Positions 1 through 19,600 of a stretch of 64,000 bases of DNA are shown piece by piece. Numbering within the stretch: position 1 is the first letter of the stretch; every line of letters begins with the position of its first letter. This stretch comes from Amaranthus tricolor. Its lineage: Eukaryota > Streptophyta > Magnoliopsida > Caryophyllales > Amaranthaceae. Under the pieces are notes generated by a model. That model did not search any database. It was not told where the DNA came from and worked only from the letters and a program-made list of their open reading frames with translations. A program made the position numbers and the translations under genes. The DNA lies in the NCBI RefSeq assembly GCF_026212465.1, contig NC_080056.1:5441517-5505516 (forward strand), written 5' to 3'.

Positions 1-427
1 CCTTGTAAACATAGTTTTAAAAAGTGCACTGAAAAACGTCTAGACTCTAGGTGAGGGTAGGTAATCAGAAAAACGCTTTTCTTATTCTAGGCAAAGAGAA
101 ATCCACGAGACGTAAGAAAGTCTGCACTTTTTTGCAGATTGTGTGCTTCTTGTTGCTTAAGTAGAAACACACTTGAGAGATGTGCTTTAAAACTTATCAA
201 AAAAACAATTGTTTTGTTCAGATATAATCTTCCTTGTGCTTTGAAATCCTCATTGACCAAAATCCCTAAAGTAACTATATTAAATTTCTTGATTGAAAAC
301 CAAATAAATCCAAAACATGGAAAACCCTAATTCCAAAAGCTAGTTCAAAATAAATGAGTTATAGCCAACAAGTGTGACAGACACAACCTTTCCAAGTCAT
401 TCCACCTACGCTCTAGTGAAGCTTTTG
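1..427. other. intergenic, no gene recognised
   Basis: This AT-rich sequence lies at the left window edge. No protein family, RNA gene or complete transposon is recognisable. It may be flank or the outer part of the LTR-type remnant that follows. Confidence 0.4.
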
Positions 428-753
428 CCTGTATATTTATTTTGTAGATCAAAAGGTCTCTCTAACCTACACTAGCCTTTTGGGATGAGTTCTTGTGTAG
501 TTGTGTTTGATCTATAACATTGGTATTAAAGCCAACTTGGAGTAGTAGTCCATGGGAGGTGCAGTTGTGGCCAGCGTGGTCGAGATCAACGAGGACATTG
601 GGCCTTATAGGAGTCGAATATAATGGATTTGAGGTCATTTCAAGGTATGAATCTAGTCTTACATTGAAGTTTGTCCAGCTAATGATATCTATAGATCAAA
701 AGGTTAACTCACCTAGTCCTTTGAGATGAGTTCTTCTATTTGATCTATAACAC
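428..753 (+). mobile_element. TRIM-like LTR retroelement remnant
   Basis: Two related segments both start with GATCAAAAGGT and end with TTTGATCTATAACA (about 447-519 and 686-752). The left one is followed directly by TTGGTATTAAAGCC (520-533), a diverged form of the TGGTATCAGAGCC primer-binding site that pairs with initiator methionine tRNA. The spacer of about 150 bp is too short for gag-pol. This layout of short terminal repeats, a primer-binding site and a tiny interior fits a degenerate TRIM element in plus orientation. The outer left boundary is uncertain and no target duplication was verified. Confidence 0.5.
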
Positions 754-2660
754 ATGTCACTTGTTTGTTACATCTCTCTCTTCCTTTTTATCTTAACTCA
801 AAAGTCCTCTTCAAGTCCTTTGCTATTTCTCTCTCTTCCCTTTCTCTTTTTTTTCCTCCTTTTTCGTTACTCCCCTACAAATGCACACCCTCTCTAATAT
901 CTCTTCTATTTTCTATTTTTAAATCATGGTCACCATTCTAACGTCACGTGCACAAGCCAATTGACCCTCTTTTTACCCTATCAAACTAACCCAAGTCAAT
1001 TGCATTAAAATCTAGTGAGGGGCATAGAACTGAAAATATAGTTGATTATTATATTATTAAGGAATTATTTTCGAGGCCCTTTTTCCTTTATTTTTTCTTC
1101 ATTTGGAGCTCTATTCATCCCATATTAGTATATTACAAATTGCAAAGAAAATTATAAGATGTAATGACATTTGGGCAATGAACTTTGTTGTAGCTTCTAA
1201 GCCATCCAAGCATCACATATTAAATCTGAAAGTACTCCAAATACAACTAAACAAGTACATTTTTCTCCCTAAACATGTAAATAACAATACATAATTCAAT
1301 AAAACCCACTTATTGTCCTCACAGTTTGATCATGACACATTCAATAAAACTCACTTTCAAAAGCAAACTCGGAGCAATAATTATTAAGCCTAAAAACCTC
1401 TTTGAAGCTTCCAAACTCAATTAAACACCTTTAAATCGTATAAATACATATAATCCATCAGCCCAAAACCAGTTGTTTCATATCATCCACTTCTCACTTG
1501 CCAAAAGCATACTCAATATATTGACTAATCCCACTATGTCAATAAGATAAAAACTATACCCAAACCGTACATAAGTACTTATCCAAATAGCCAAGGTAAT
1601 TAGGACATAAGCCTAATTCTATTTCAAAATACATCAGTGTTAATTGAACTCTTCGTTTCACCTAAAGAACCTATATTATATCCTCGACACTACCACATTG
1701 ATATGACACCAAAATCAATGAAATATTTTTGCAAAATAGTCAAGTCCAACGATTTGACACATGATTCTAGAAACTGATAAAAAGTATTCTTCTTGCTCAC
1801 TAACTATATATCAAAACGTCTATAATAAACAAAATATATATTAAATTTGTTTATGTTGTGCCTTCCACTCATTAAAAACATGTTGCACCTTCAATCATAT
1901 GCATAGGCCTTTTTTGCGGAGAGGAAATTAATCCAAAATTAGATTGCTCAATTTAGAGATCTCACCAGCTAATCTGCTATGAGAATGTTTGAAGATAACA
2001 AAGTTAGAAAAGAGAATTAGGCTATGTACTCTCATTTCAAATATTGTGATAGAAATTTTACTTAAAGAGTTGTCTTGGTCATTTTACTACTCAAACAAGT
2101 GATAAAATATTAATGTCATTTTTCTTGTTTCTGCAAGTTCAAAACTAGAAGTTATCATATGACTTTTACCAAACACCAAACCGTAATGCTTATCCAAACC
2201 ACTTCATTCAATACAATATCAATTATCTTAATATATCCCACCACCAATTCTCTTATAAAAATATCCGCTTGTCCCTAAACACAGCCAAAGTGACGGAAAA
2301 TAGAGGCCATTCAAGCCTTCACACAGAGCTGTACACTAAATAACTCATGCAATACGCCAACACTTCAAGACACCCCTATCGAAAATCTCTTTCTCTCCAA
2401 CTAAACCTTGTACCACTTAAAACTAGTAGATCCCAATCAAATTACTGCCAATTTCTAAAATTGAGATAATCTCCTAACTTAAACTTCATCCATCAGTTTG
2501 CTCCACCAACATTTTACCAATGTAAAATTAAACACTTCTCATCACAAATGAAGAAAAAATTTAACAGCATTACTCAAATTCTATCAGAATAATACTCATG
2601 TTCTACGGCATTAACAAAAATACAAAATCAGACGACACAACAAAAATATGCAAACCAAAT
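754..2660. other. intergenic or intron sequence, nothing recognised
   Basis: This is AT-rich sequence with scattered poly-pyrimidine tracts and no recognisable coding exon on either strand. If the minus-strand sterol dehydrogenase gene to the right is intact, this is its first intron, but no second exon matching the family was found here. Confidence 0.4.
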
Positions 2661-2752
2661 CTAATCATTAGGCAAGGTAAACAACGGCAAAAAAAGATCA
2701 AAATCAAGAACAATCAAGTTTGAAGAACCCTTGAACAAAATTAAAAGATGAC

Positions 2753-2987
2753 CTTGAACAAGATGAGATTTAACACGAACATCGACTTGAGCATGACAGG
2801 CACGACCATCAGAAACAGCTTTCAAAAAGAGAGATTGCTGCTCGACATGAAGACTCGGCGAAGTATCGACGATTCGAACAATCCAATTGCCGTGTTCCAA
2901 AAGCCTCGAAACAAGGCATTTACCAATAAAACTCTGTCCACCGATAACGACGCAAGTTGTTTTAGGGTTTCGGATGTGATCTTCCAT
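2753..2987 (-). CDS. 3-beta-hydroxysteroid dehydrogenase/decarboxylase, first exon only (partial)
   Basis: The reading frame starts at ATG 2987 and gives a Rossmann-fold N-terminus: a CVVIGGQSFIGKCLVSRLL nucleotide-binding segment (about residues 12-30), then an IVDTSP acidic end of the second strand. This resembles plant sterol-4-alpha-carboxylate 3-dehydrogenase (3BETAHSD/D), which removes the C-4 carboxyl group during sterol synthesis at the ER. The frame stays open past 2753, but family similarity ends at VRVKSHLVQ, where CAAG|GT makes a good phase-1 donor, as expected before the conserved G-x-x-G-x-x-V-V-F-H segment. No later exon was found in the 2.7 kb left to the window edge. The gene either continues outside the window behind a long first intron or is an isolated gene fragment. 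Confidence 0.6.
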
Positions 2988-3014
2988 GGCTATGGCTATG
3001 GCTATGGCTATGGC
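2985..3014. repeat. (GGCTAT)n hexanucleotide microsatellite
   Basis: Four to five copies of GGCTAT abut the start codon of the sterol dehydrogenase exon and lie in its presumed 5' untranslated region on the minus strand. Confidence 0.8.
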
Positions 3015-4078
3015 GTCTCTCTAACTCACTGGAAATTGAAAGAGAAAGAGAGAACGAAGATGGCGGGGCAATGTGAAGGAAACGTAAAGATTCAATTTAG
3101 GCGAAATTGAGTGTAATTGAGGAGTGAATTTGGTGGGGACGAAGAAAAGGAATGGTGGAGCCACGGAAGGAGGGTAGAGAAAGAAAATGATTAGGGCAAC
3201 GGCAACACCAACTCCACCAAATTTCAAGATTTAGAAGAAAAAAAATTAACCCATCCCAATTAAATGCATAATGCATCAAATATGGGATGTGCTACTAATT
3301 TTGCAATATATTTTGGTTTTTGATGATCCTTTCTAAATAGGAAACAGAACTAGTTGGTTCAATCTAGGTTTAGGGTCGACTGAAGCAGATTCAAGCACAT
3401 ATTTAATGGATTATTAAAGTATAAATGAATATCTGATGGATTAGGGTATAATTCGATTCGATTGAGTGGATAAGTTTCGGTGCGATTTGAAATTAACTTT
3501 GAATGTCATATTTTCAATTTATTATCGATTCAATTTTACTTCATTTTAGTATAAATTTTCGGTACGGATTCGGTTTGATTGGAGTACTGACTATGGTAAG
3601 ACCATTAGCCTTTTGTAAGTAGATATATATAGAATTGTGAATTAATAATTTTTTACCATAACTAACCAAATTTGTTCAACTAAACTATTGATGGAAAAGG
3701 ATTGTGACTCGATTTGAATCCGTGGATCCATATATGTTGTAAATTGTTTGGATATCAAAACGTTAGACCCACGGATTTAGATTGAGTCAAAATATGTTAA
3801 TAAATGACTGATTTGGTCTTTTGATAGAACCAATGCAAGGACAAATCATGCCTAAAAATACCAGAAAACTTATCAACAAATCTAAACATCCCAATGTAAA
3901 GGAAAATAATTGTGGATGATTTAGTGATGCATAATATAAAGATGGTTGGATCTCAGAGTCCACCAATTAGTCGATGGAGGCTTGGAGCTTGACATACATT
4001 TACTTATGGCATAAGTGGAATGATGGAGATATGAGATTCGCACATTTCTCCTCTATATTGGAGAGGCATGTATTACAC
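3015..4078. other. 5' flank of the dehydrogenase exon and intergenic DNA
   Basis: Positions 3015-3280 are the likely 5' UTR and promoter side of the minus-strand dehydrogenase exon; small reading frames here match no family. Positions 3340-3600 carry an AT-rich segment with TTCGGT/GATTCGGTTTGATT wording, like the degenerate MITEs elsewhere in the window. No gene is seen. Confidence 0.35.
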
Positions 4079-5100
4079 TCATCATTATCATCCTACCCAG
4101 TATATCCCGCTCTTAGAAAGCTAAGGTCAGGGTCTGGGGAGGTTAAGACAGCGACAACTCATACCCATAAAGGAGAGCGCGGCCAAAGGAGTCCCCCGAC
4201 TCGAGAAAGATAAAGAGACGTGAAAAACACAAGCAAGACAATTTAAAGGCCTGTAGACAGAAGGACCACTACAAAAGAAAACAAAGAACTAAATAGAAAG
4301 GAAACGATAAGGGCAAGGGGTTGAGGGCACTAAGAGGTCAAAGGCCGGACATCAGTAATTTAAGACGTGGATATGACGTCTCCAACAGCTCGTATCCCTA
4401 GTCAGGTCCGCAGAGAGGTTTAACTCGTGCAAGTCTACTCTTATCTGTTCATCCCAAGTTCTCTTTGGTCTACCTCGACTCCTCTTACCATCTATTATAA
4501 TGCTTTTTACCCTCCTCACAGGGGCGTCGAAAGTCTTCCTCTGCACATGACCAAACCACCTCAATCTATTTTCTCGCATTTTTCCAGATATAGGGGCTAC
4601 CCCTAGTTTTTCCCTAAACTCTTGGTTCCTAATTCTATCCATCAAAGTGTGCCCACACATCCACCTCAGCATACGCATTTCAGTAACTTCCATTTTATGT
4701 TAGAAAATCTTCTTTACATGCCAACATTCGGTCTCATATAGCAAAGCAGGTCTGATTGCCGCCCTGTAGAATTTTCTTTTTAATTTGCTTGGGAATTTCT
4801 TATCACATAACACTGCGGTAGCTGCTCGCCACTTAAGCCAACCCGCCTGTATACGATGCTTTATATCCCGTTAATCTCCCCATCCCTTTGAATGATCGAT
4901 CCCAAATACTTGTACTTGGTTGTGCTCTTAACTACTGTATCATCGATGGACACCTCTGTTTCACCTACCGGTGATATCCCACTAAAGTCACATCGCAAAT
5001 ATTCGGTCTTCGTACGGCTGATACGCAAACCTTTACCTTTTAAAGCTTCCCTCCACTCATTCATTTTGTTACTAACCTCCTCTCTAGTTCCTTATTTATT
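4079..5100 (-). mobile_element. 5'-truncated RTE-type non-LTR retrotransposon (LINE)
   Basis: The minus strand encodes broken pieces of the C-terminal part of a plant RTE-clade reverse transcriptase. Positions 4861-5064 hold the region after the catalytic core, with KTEYLRCDF and KYKYLGSIIQRDG. Positions 4352-4693 hold the conserved MRMLRWMCGHTLMDRIRN and RENRLRWFGHVQR segments plus GRPKRTW. The two pieces are joined by out-of-frame but similar sequence, so at least one frameshift or stop separates them. The 3' end (plus-strand left end) is the family tail ending in an ATCATTATCATC-type simple repeat at about 4079. The catalytic and endonuclease regions are missing, so the copy is dead. Confidence 0.85.
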
Positions 5101-5619
5101 ACACTATAAAGACTTAATGTGGGTCTATAAGCACGTTTTTACACTTGTCGTATGTATATGCAGAATGTATACGTTGTTTTTTAACACTATGATCTTTTCT
5201 CATAAGAGTGTTGCTGTAGTTTCTCATTTATCTCCCATTATTATATGATTTACATGTCACGTGAGTTAGGTGAATGTGTGTATTATATCCACATATATGG
5301 GCATACGAGCACATTCATATAAAGATCAGAGACTTTCATTTCTCGAGTTCATCAACATCATAAGCCATAGGTTGAGGTTGATCATGATGTTCCTATTAAA
5401 GTATATTAGCTCATAGCAAAAGTAGATACCTTTTGTTTGTTGTTTGTTGGCTTCGTGTTAATCTATATCGCTCTCATATTGCACATTCACTTGCTTATTA
5501 TAAGGATGCACTAGATTATCAAATAGAGGATCGAGTATGAAAAAGGTCACTTGTCTTTTAAAAAATTATGACTAATATGTGTTAATGAGTTGAGTCGTGC
5601 TTTTTCTTATATTATGGTG

Positions 5620-5770
5620 ACACAACAATTCAGGGTTGAGTTGTCCAACCCAGCTCCATGCGACACGAGCATTGATGCGTGCAAGTCGTTGATTGCCGAG
5701 GCATAGTGCCAGTGTGAAAACAAACTCATTCACTGTGCTATGTACAAAGGGTGTATGTCTTTATGGGTGA
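5620..5770 (+). pseudogene. possible decayed coding fragment of unknown family
   Basis: This short segment is richer in G and C than its surroundings and reads, over about 45 codons, like protein (VELSNPAPCDTSIDACKSL), but an in-frame stop follows and no ATG precedes it. The family is not recognised. It may be a remnant of a transposon-encoded protein. Confidence 0.2.
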
Positions 5771-7846
5771 GTACATAACGTCGTACTCCTATGTATTGTT
5801 TTTTATTATGTAATTAACTTAAATTGTAACTCTATAAGTTAGTTTTAACTCGATCAAAACATTTTATCAGATGAGAATGAAGTTTGTGAGAATTTGAATT
5901 GAAAGTTTAATGCAAACTGCAAATTAAATATTAAGGAGACTTTAATATTAAATATATACCCTATTATAGTGAAAGCAAATTGCTAGTTAGAGTATCGGTT
6001 TGCATAAAAAAAATAGTACTTTAGCCAACGCTTCATTTCAAGCAATCATTCACAAGTCAATTGCTATTTCAAATAATAATGTTAATTTTGAGTCACTAAC
6101 TGAAATAGCAGTTTGTGTTTTAAAGCATACTACTATTTTATGTAGCTATTTACTTACAATATTTTATTTCTCTAAAAAAACGAATCTACATAAAAAATAC
6201 CATAAGAAATTATTTATTTCCACGATGCAAAGTTGAAATTAATTTTTTTAAAGCAATTGTCAAAGAAAAAATTCAATAAAATATTTATGTGTATTTATTT
6301 TTTTAAGGCATCAAGCCATTATTCAACTTTAGTAGTGGTGGTGACTCGGTCATAGTAGGTCACTAGTCTCAATAATTCAACCAAAAACAGATTCTCAAAC
6401 TTACCCATCACAATTTAACATTTTATGTACCCCTATCATTATCAACCCATCACAAGATTATGACTTTGCTTACCAAGTTACTAAAAATCCAATTTCCAAA
6501 CACAGGAATAGTCCCTAAAATAAGAGAAAATATTTTAGACCCATAAAATTAAGTTCAGTCCCACAATATTAAGTCTAGGAGGAAATATTTTAGACCCACT
6601 AACAATCAATATCGCGTATCTCGTTTAAAAGTTTTCTTATTCAAATTTATAAATAAGACACTTAAAAATCGTTCACTTAATTATACGGTATACTTTCTTA
6701 AATTATTTGTTACGTTACATGAATATATCTACTATAATGAAACTTTTTTCCCACTCTTTAACTAACTTTTACATTTACTTACCCATTAATTGAGATTACA
6801 ATGATTTTTTTCATAAAAGGATTTCCCTTTCTTAATCCATATACAAAACTCTAATAGCAAAGCTTTTGAATATGAAATAGCTGTAAGTACAAGGTACAAT
6901 TAACTTTTATTGCATAGAATCTATAAGGGTACCTTTATTTGGATTAAATAGAACTTTTCAGTGGCAAAGTATACCTTTATTTTATATAATCCTTCAAGGG
7001 TAAAAATGACCTTTATACATATAGACATATAGTCCTGTTGAAATCCTGAAAACTTTATACATCCAGATCCAGTTATCTCATACTCTCTATAAATTTGTTT
7101 AGTTCATTTAAAAAAATAGTAATCAGTATAAATTAATTTTAATAAGTAAAAATTAGTGTTATTCAGAAAAATCAGTGACAATTAGAAAAGTTCAATTACA
7201 ATTTATTACAATTTATCAATTACAATCTGTAAAAATGAGTTTTATTCTGAAAAAATCATTTTAAATTAGCAATAATCCATAAAAATTAATTTTAATCAAT
7301 AAAAATTATGAACAATTGAAATTAATAATTCAACTTTTCACCTATCTGATGTAAATAATTCCACTTTAGATTATTTTTAAATAATTAAACCTTTGCCCTT
7401 ATTTTGCTATCAATATACTAATAGGGTATATTGATAACAAATTAAGGGCAAATATTGTATTATTATAAAATAAATGTTTATGCTGTTAGCAAACTAAAGA
7501 CGAATGTTTGAATTATTAAAAAATAATCTAAAAGTGAAATTATTCACAGAGAATAAATGAAAGATTGAATCAATTTTTTGTAAAAATTAATTTTAATTGA
7601 TTAAAAATCAGTTTAATCAATAAAAATCAAATCATACATTCTATTAATTTTATTGTATAATAACATAAGACATTTTGATTGTGAGCATGACATTTGTCTT
7701 TTTTTCATTGGACGCTATTAATGAAATTCGAATAATTGACATTTTTTTTAAATTTACCATATTTATAAATTTGCATTTTTGAAAAAAATTTATGCATTGA
7801 TGGATGCAATAAATTATAATTATTCCAATTAAACTATTATATATAA

Positions 7847-8045
7847 ATGTACTGTTTAAAAAATTATATTAAGAAATGTATGATGTACTATGTAGAAAAC
7901 TATATATTATCTGATAAATTATCGGAATTACACTGTAATATATATGATGTAATGTTTAAAAAAGTATACTGCGAAATGTATGATGTACTATGTAGAAAAT
8001 TGTACTGCATAATAAATTATATTTATTCCAATTATACTACAATTT
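7847..8045. repeat. imperfect direct repeat, period about 100 bp
   Basis: The word GAAATGTATGATGTACTATG recurs at 7873 and 7973 and is followed both times by TAGAAAA. The flanking TATTCCAATTA words are also repeated, so about two diverged copies of a 100-bp unit are present. It is AT-rich and non-coding. Confidence 0.6.
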
Positions 8046-8675
8046 AGGAAATTACTTGAAGTACATAATTGCCCTTTTTTCCGGCTATTGTTCTTTAAAA
8101 GTTAAATGACATAAAATTTATTTAATAGATCATTAAGATCAATCATTTTTACATTGTTAGACTACCATGATTAGAATTTTGAATTTTAAGAAAAAAGTCA
8201 AGAATGTTGAACCAAATGGCAATTTGGCAACAAATAAATTAATGCAAAAAAGCAGTCAATTGTAATCAGTCTGTATGCAATCAGACTATATCAGCTGCCA
8301 AATACAGTGCAGTAAAAATAAATTAACTAAAAACATTGTCTGATTTTCGATAATGTAATTATTTCTTTTTAAAAATATATTAACACTTTAATGACAAAAA
8401 CTACAATATAAATAAAATTTAATATTTTTAGTAGTCTAAAATTTTATTAAAATATTAACATATTTAAAATTCGTGTATTATAAGAGTCAAATTCTATTTA
8501 TCCCACAGGCCACAGGTTAGAGGTGGATACAGTAGAAGGAACAAATAAAAAGTGGACGTGCCAAAAGTAAAATCCCTCAATTTTGTTTCCTACTTTTTAC
8601 TCCCTCCCGCGTTTCTCTCTCCTCTCTCTTTTTTCCTTTGGGTTGGAGGGGTGGTTGTTAAGGTGTTGGGAGCAA

Positions 8676-15302
<6,627 letters not shown>

Positions 15303-16602
15303 CATATCATGCGATCGTAGATATATTTGTGTACCGAGTCTCAGCTTTCAATTTCAATGTTCGGGTTCATGTTACTATAATGTAATAATTGTATTTTGGT
15401 TCCGCAAAAAAATCCATCACGTGGTGATATTTCTGTAGTTAATTTCTTGGACGATAGGTGTGATCATCCTCTTCAAGATTTTGCTTCTCCATCATCGTTA
15501 TTCCATCCGTTCATCAATGATTTGGTTGACATTATCTTGTTACCTCTTTTGAGATGATTAGGATGACATTATCTTGTAACCATTTCTTTTGATTTAATTT
15601 AAAGGAAAAAATGTCAATACACGACGACACTATCAAGAATTTGAGATTCAATTCAAGTTAGGTAAGTACTCGTCTGTTTCATTGAGATTGCTACACCATT
15701 ATGTAGCAATTACAATGGCACGAAACAAATGTGGTTTGTGCACTTTTGCAGTTACTAGAAAACCTAACATGAAATTATTGCTATTATGGTTAATTTGTAG
15801 CTTATGTTTTTTAATTGGTCAAACAGCAAAAAATGTATTTGGTAATAGTTTTTTAAGATGGTTGAAAAGCCAATGATTAAATCAAAACTAAAAAACTAAA
15901 TTCAGACTTTTTAACTTACTGTTTCTCTAATAAATACTTTACTAATAACTAAACTTTTTTATAAAAATCTTTATAACTTAAACAATTGATTTATTAGCTA
16001 GTAAACCAGTTAATACTTTTAGCTGATGAAATCGGCCAACAACTCTAATTAACAATTAATTGCCAAACAAACTTATTGAGCTATCCATACAGTTAAGGTT
16101 GTCGATTAAGCTCATGAGGTTGGGTTTCAAATCAAGTGTTTCTAGCATAAATTACACGTACTTTGATTAACATGTTGATTCTATATCATTTGGTCATTTT
16201 CGGATGAGGTTAAAAGAAATGAGTTTTAAACGGGCTGAATATAATTTGTCCACAATTATAAATAGTATAACTAAATCAACGTTGCCTAAGCATAAAACCT
16301 TTACACTTCCAAATTAGGAAACTAATAAGTTTTATTCGAGTGTGTTCTTAGAACTTCAATTGCAGAGTGAAGCAATTTGCTCGAACATGTTACTTGACTC
16401 GGTTCAGAATGAGACCCTCAAGGTTACAACACAGACAGAAGGCTATCAAATTATAACAATCTCGACTTCGTACACAGATAAAGATTCAAATGTTATGAAG
16501 GAAAGTCGTATCACCATTCACCACAGGCACCAAAAAGGACTTCGGCTTAGTAATTAGTCGTTGAAAAGCTCCAAGCGCGTTGAAAATTGCTGGACCGACT
16601 TT
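15303..16602. other. intergenic between convergent GLX2 and CRT3
   Basis: This 1.3-kb gap holds the 3' UTRs of both genes. About 16300-16602 is the likely minus-strand 3' UTR of CRT3. Small open frames at 15682-16557 match nothing recognisable. No RNA gene was seen. Confidence 0.5.
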
Positions 16603-19600
16603 TCATAATTCATCCTGCAAATTAAACGACGAAGTTCAGCAATCGCGTTTTGTTTCACTTGTGAAATATCCTCGGAATTTGGAAGAGAGCGCACAAAATG
16701 AACCACGAAACCGAGCATACAGGCTACAACTAAAGTCTGGTATAGAAAGTCATTTAAAATCTAATATGTTCCATTCTGTTACCCAAAATAGCAAATCATT
16801 TAAGACGAGACTTTTAATTTACACCGTAGATAGCAATTAGCAGGTTATTGAGAAGTACAAGCTGTACTTACATGATAGTCGTCCAAGTAATCACGAGGGT
16901 CATGCTGCAACAAAGGAAAATTAAGATTAGTGATCAAAACTGCATATCGATTTCTTCGTGATTGTCATCAAAGTCATAAAATTCATTTAACCTAAGCCCT
17001 AAACAGTAGGTGAAGCTTCCTTCACCAGAGACGTTTTATCTGTACTCAATTTTAGTTGTGCATTAAACTTCCAGGCTCTACCCATCATAGAACTTGCACT
17101 TATTCAACTTATAGGAGTGTTTTGGTAGTTGGCTTTTGTGTAGACTTTTGGGTTGACTTTTGGCTTTTGACATTTTGGTCGGTCAAAAACCTAAAAAAAC
17201 ATGGTAAATGACTTGTCAAAATCAAAATGAAAAGCTGCTATGGTTGACTTTTAGCTTGTTGACCCACTAACAGCCAACAACAATGCCTAATTTCGCCAAA
17301 CATCTCCATTGACAGTTTGTCAGCTAGTTTAAAAGCCAATAAAAACAACTAACACTTTCAGCTGGCTAAACAAACCAACTAACAACCAACAACTAACAAT
17401 CATTTGCAAAACACCCCTGTTAGCTTTTTTGTAAACTAATCTAAATTATAATTTAATGTTATACACACTCATTCATAGGGTTGAATTTCCTCTTTTCATG
17501 CATCTAACGTGATTGCAAATGTTTTGTATCAAACCAAATGAGCACACTTTTGGTCTATTTTTGTAAAAATTGAACGCAGTGCCATCTCTTGTCCATATTC
17601 TCGAGTAAATGAACAAGAAAAATTAGAGATTTAGTGTAATACCCTTCTCCGCCTTCTATCGCCCCGACGCTGGTCTCTCTCTCTTCTCCTCCTTTCACCT
17701 TCTTCCCTTGCTCTTTGAGCTTCCTGCAAAAGTGAAAATCAGCTAAGCAATCTACTAAAGCAAGCATCCATATAGGCCTTAACTATGATTATTGATAATC
17801 GTCACCTCTTCTTCCCGAGCCTTTCTCTCTTTCTCTGCTTCCTCAAATGCATCCTTTTCGGCCTGTCATTTTTTCACAATCTGCAGTTAATGCAAACCAT
17901 AGAGTTTGACACAACAGAAATTTACAGAAAGAAATTTGAAAATTCTATTCTCCATATTGTTCAAGGAGTGTATGGTAGTACCCAAGTTAGATTGGCTACT
18001 GGGGTAGTTCCAATATTCATATGTTACTACCTGTTCCATTTCTAACTTTATTATGTTTGGTTGGAAATAAAAGGAAGGAAAAGATCCAAAGCAAGTAGAT
18101 GAAAGAAATACGTGAATGTTAATTAGATGGGGGAGAGATCGAGTTTGCGGGTGAGATGAGGAGAAAGTAGGCTCTTGTCAAAATTTGAAAATGAAGCAAA
18201 TTCATCGAGATAAGCTTAAGTAGCAAACTCCATGGGATAGACGAGTATACTAACACTGATTAAATCCTTAACATGGAAGCGCTGATGTACTACCTAAAAA
18301 AGATATGGATCTTGAATACTAGAGGATGTCATTGAAGTATGGGAATTTCAATGACTATTAACTTTTTCGCTTAACAAGAAATTCAAGATAGTTCCCTGTA
18401 GATATGGAAGAAATTATGGTCATTGCCTCGTTAAATTAGGTCTAATATCTACAGCATTTAGACTAAAATTTCAACTAATAAATACTAGTATTTCATTGTT
18501 AGTTCTAGAGAATAACATGTAATAAGCAATACCATCTTATTACAAATATGTCAAATAAAAAGATAAAAGCCACAACTCACCTCTCTGTTATTGACAAAAT
18601 AATCCTCCACAATCTGTTTTGCATATTGTGGATCATCACAGATTAAGATGTTGTCGAAAACTGAACCAGCTTTGACCTGCCATTCCACGTCTATGTTAAA
18701 TGTCAAATGTCAAGGATAAATCTTACAGCAAAAAACACCTCTCCCAACTAGTAGGAAAAACTTGAGAACTCTGTTAGACTACATAACATATCTTGGAGCC
18801 TTTACCATTAGCTTAAGCTTTTGGTTGAGTTGGTTCCTTCACATAGTATCAGAAGCTAGTGTGATAAGAGGTCACGGGTTCAAATCTCAACCACCCTTCA
18901 TTTAAAGTGGAATGTTTAGCGCCCTGTACTGATGGTTGAGGCTCTAGGATATGCTATACATTGTAACACCTTTGTCAAATTCTTAGGAATTGTCTTTTTT
19001 TTGTTTGGTTGAACATAAAAAATTACAATTGACACAAGAATTTAGATTTTCTGATTCTCCCCTTGGTAATTAAACTCCTACATTTTATAGGAAATTCAAA
19101 TTCCTCTGGAATTTGCACTTCCTATAGTGAGCCAAATTATGTCAACCAGACAACTACCCAAAGCAATTCTTGAGAATTAGAAATTCCAAGGGAATTAACT
19201 TGCAAACAAACAACTCCTAATAATATTGCAAATTTGCATCTGTATCCTTAAATCATTAAAAAAAATTTTGAGGATTGCATTAGCATCATATACTCAAGTG
19301 ACACACATTATCAATTATGAACAAACCCTTGAATACTTAAGTGGACGGTACACGGTTTGAACAAATTCTCACTAGGGTTGAGATTTGAGAGCTTAATGAG
19401 CAGCTAACCACAAAGTTTGTTAGGAGATAAAGTGGTAGACTATTTTGGTCTTCATCTAGTTATCACAATCTATGGATAAACTTGAACTCTAACAACAGAG
19501 GAGGACCCAAAATTCTTTAGAGCTCAGTGCCTTAACGTGCGGGCGGCCGAGTACATCGGGTCGGTCACTTTCTAACAGTTACGCAAATGGTGACACTTTT

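Larger units (their letters stand above)
5101..8675. other. intergenic, AT-rich, no intact gene
   Basis: This stretch is very AT-rich, especially 6230-8045. Positions 5620-5770 are less AT-rich and read like a decayed coding fragment. Positions 7085-7330 hold many diverged AATCAGTAAAAATTA-type words. Positions 7847-8045 hold an imperfect direct repeat. The last 150 bp or so before 8676 are pyrimidine-rich and are probably the 5' UTR of the glyoxalase gene. Confidence 0.45.

Noticed and set aside
3021..3279. Two minus-strand frames upstream of the sterol dehydrogenase exon
   Set aside because: They are hydrophobic by chance, overlap each other and lie in the presumed 5' UTR or promoter without family similarity.
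16342..16840. Two plus-strand frames near the CRT3 end
   Set aside because: They overlap the CRT3 3' UTR, last exon and last intron on the opposite strand and match no family.
18870..18900. Possible tRNA gene (GGTTCAAATC box B-like text)
   Set aside because: No matching box A or cloverleaf arms were found. The context is a primer-binding-site region of an LTR element.
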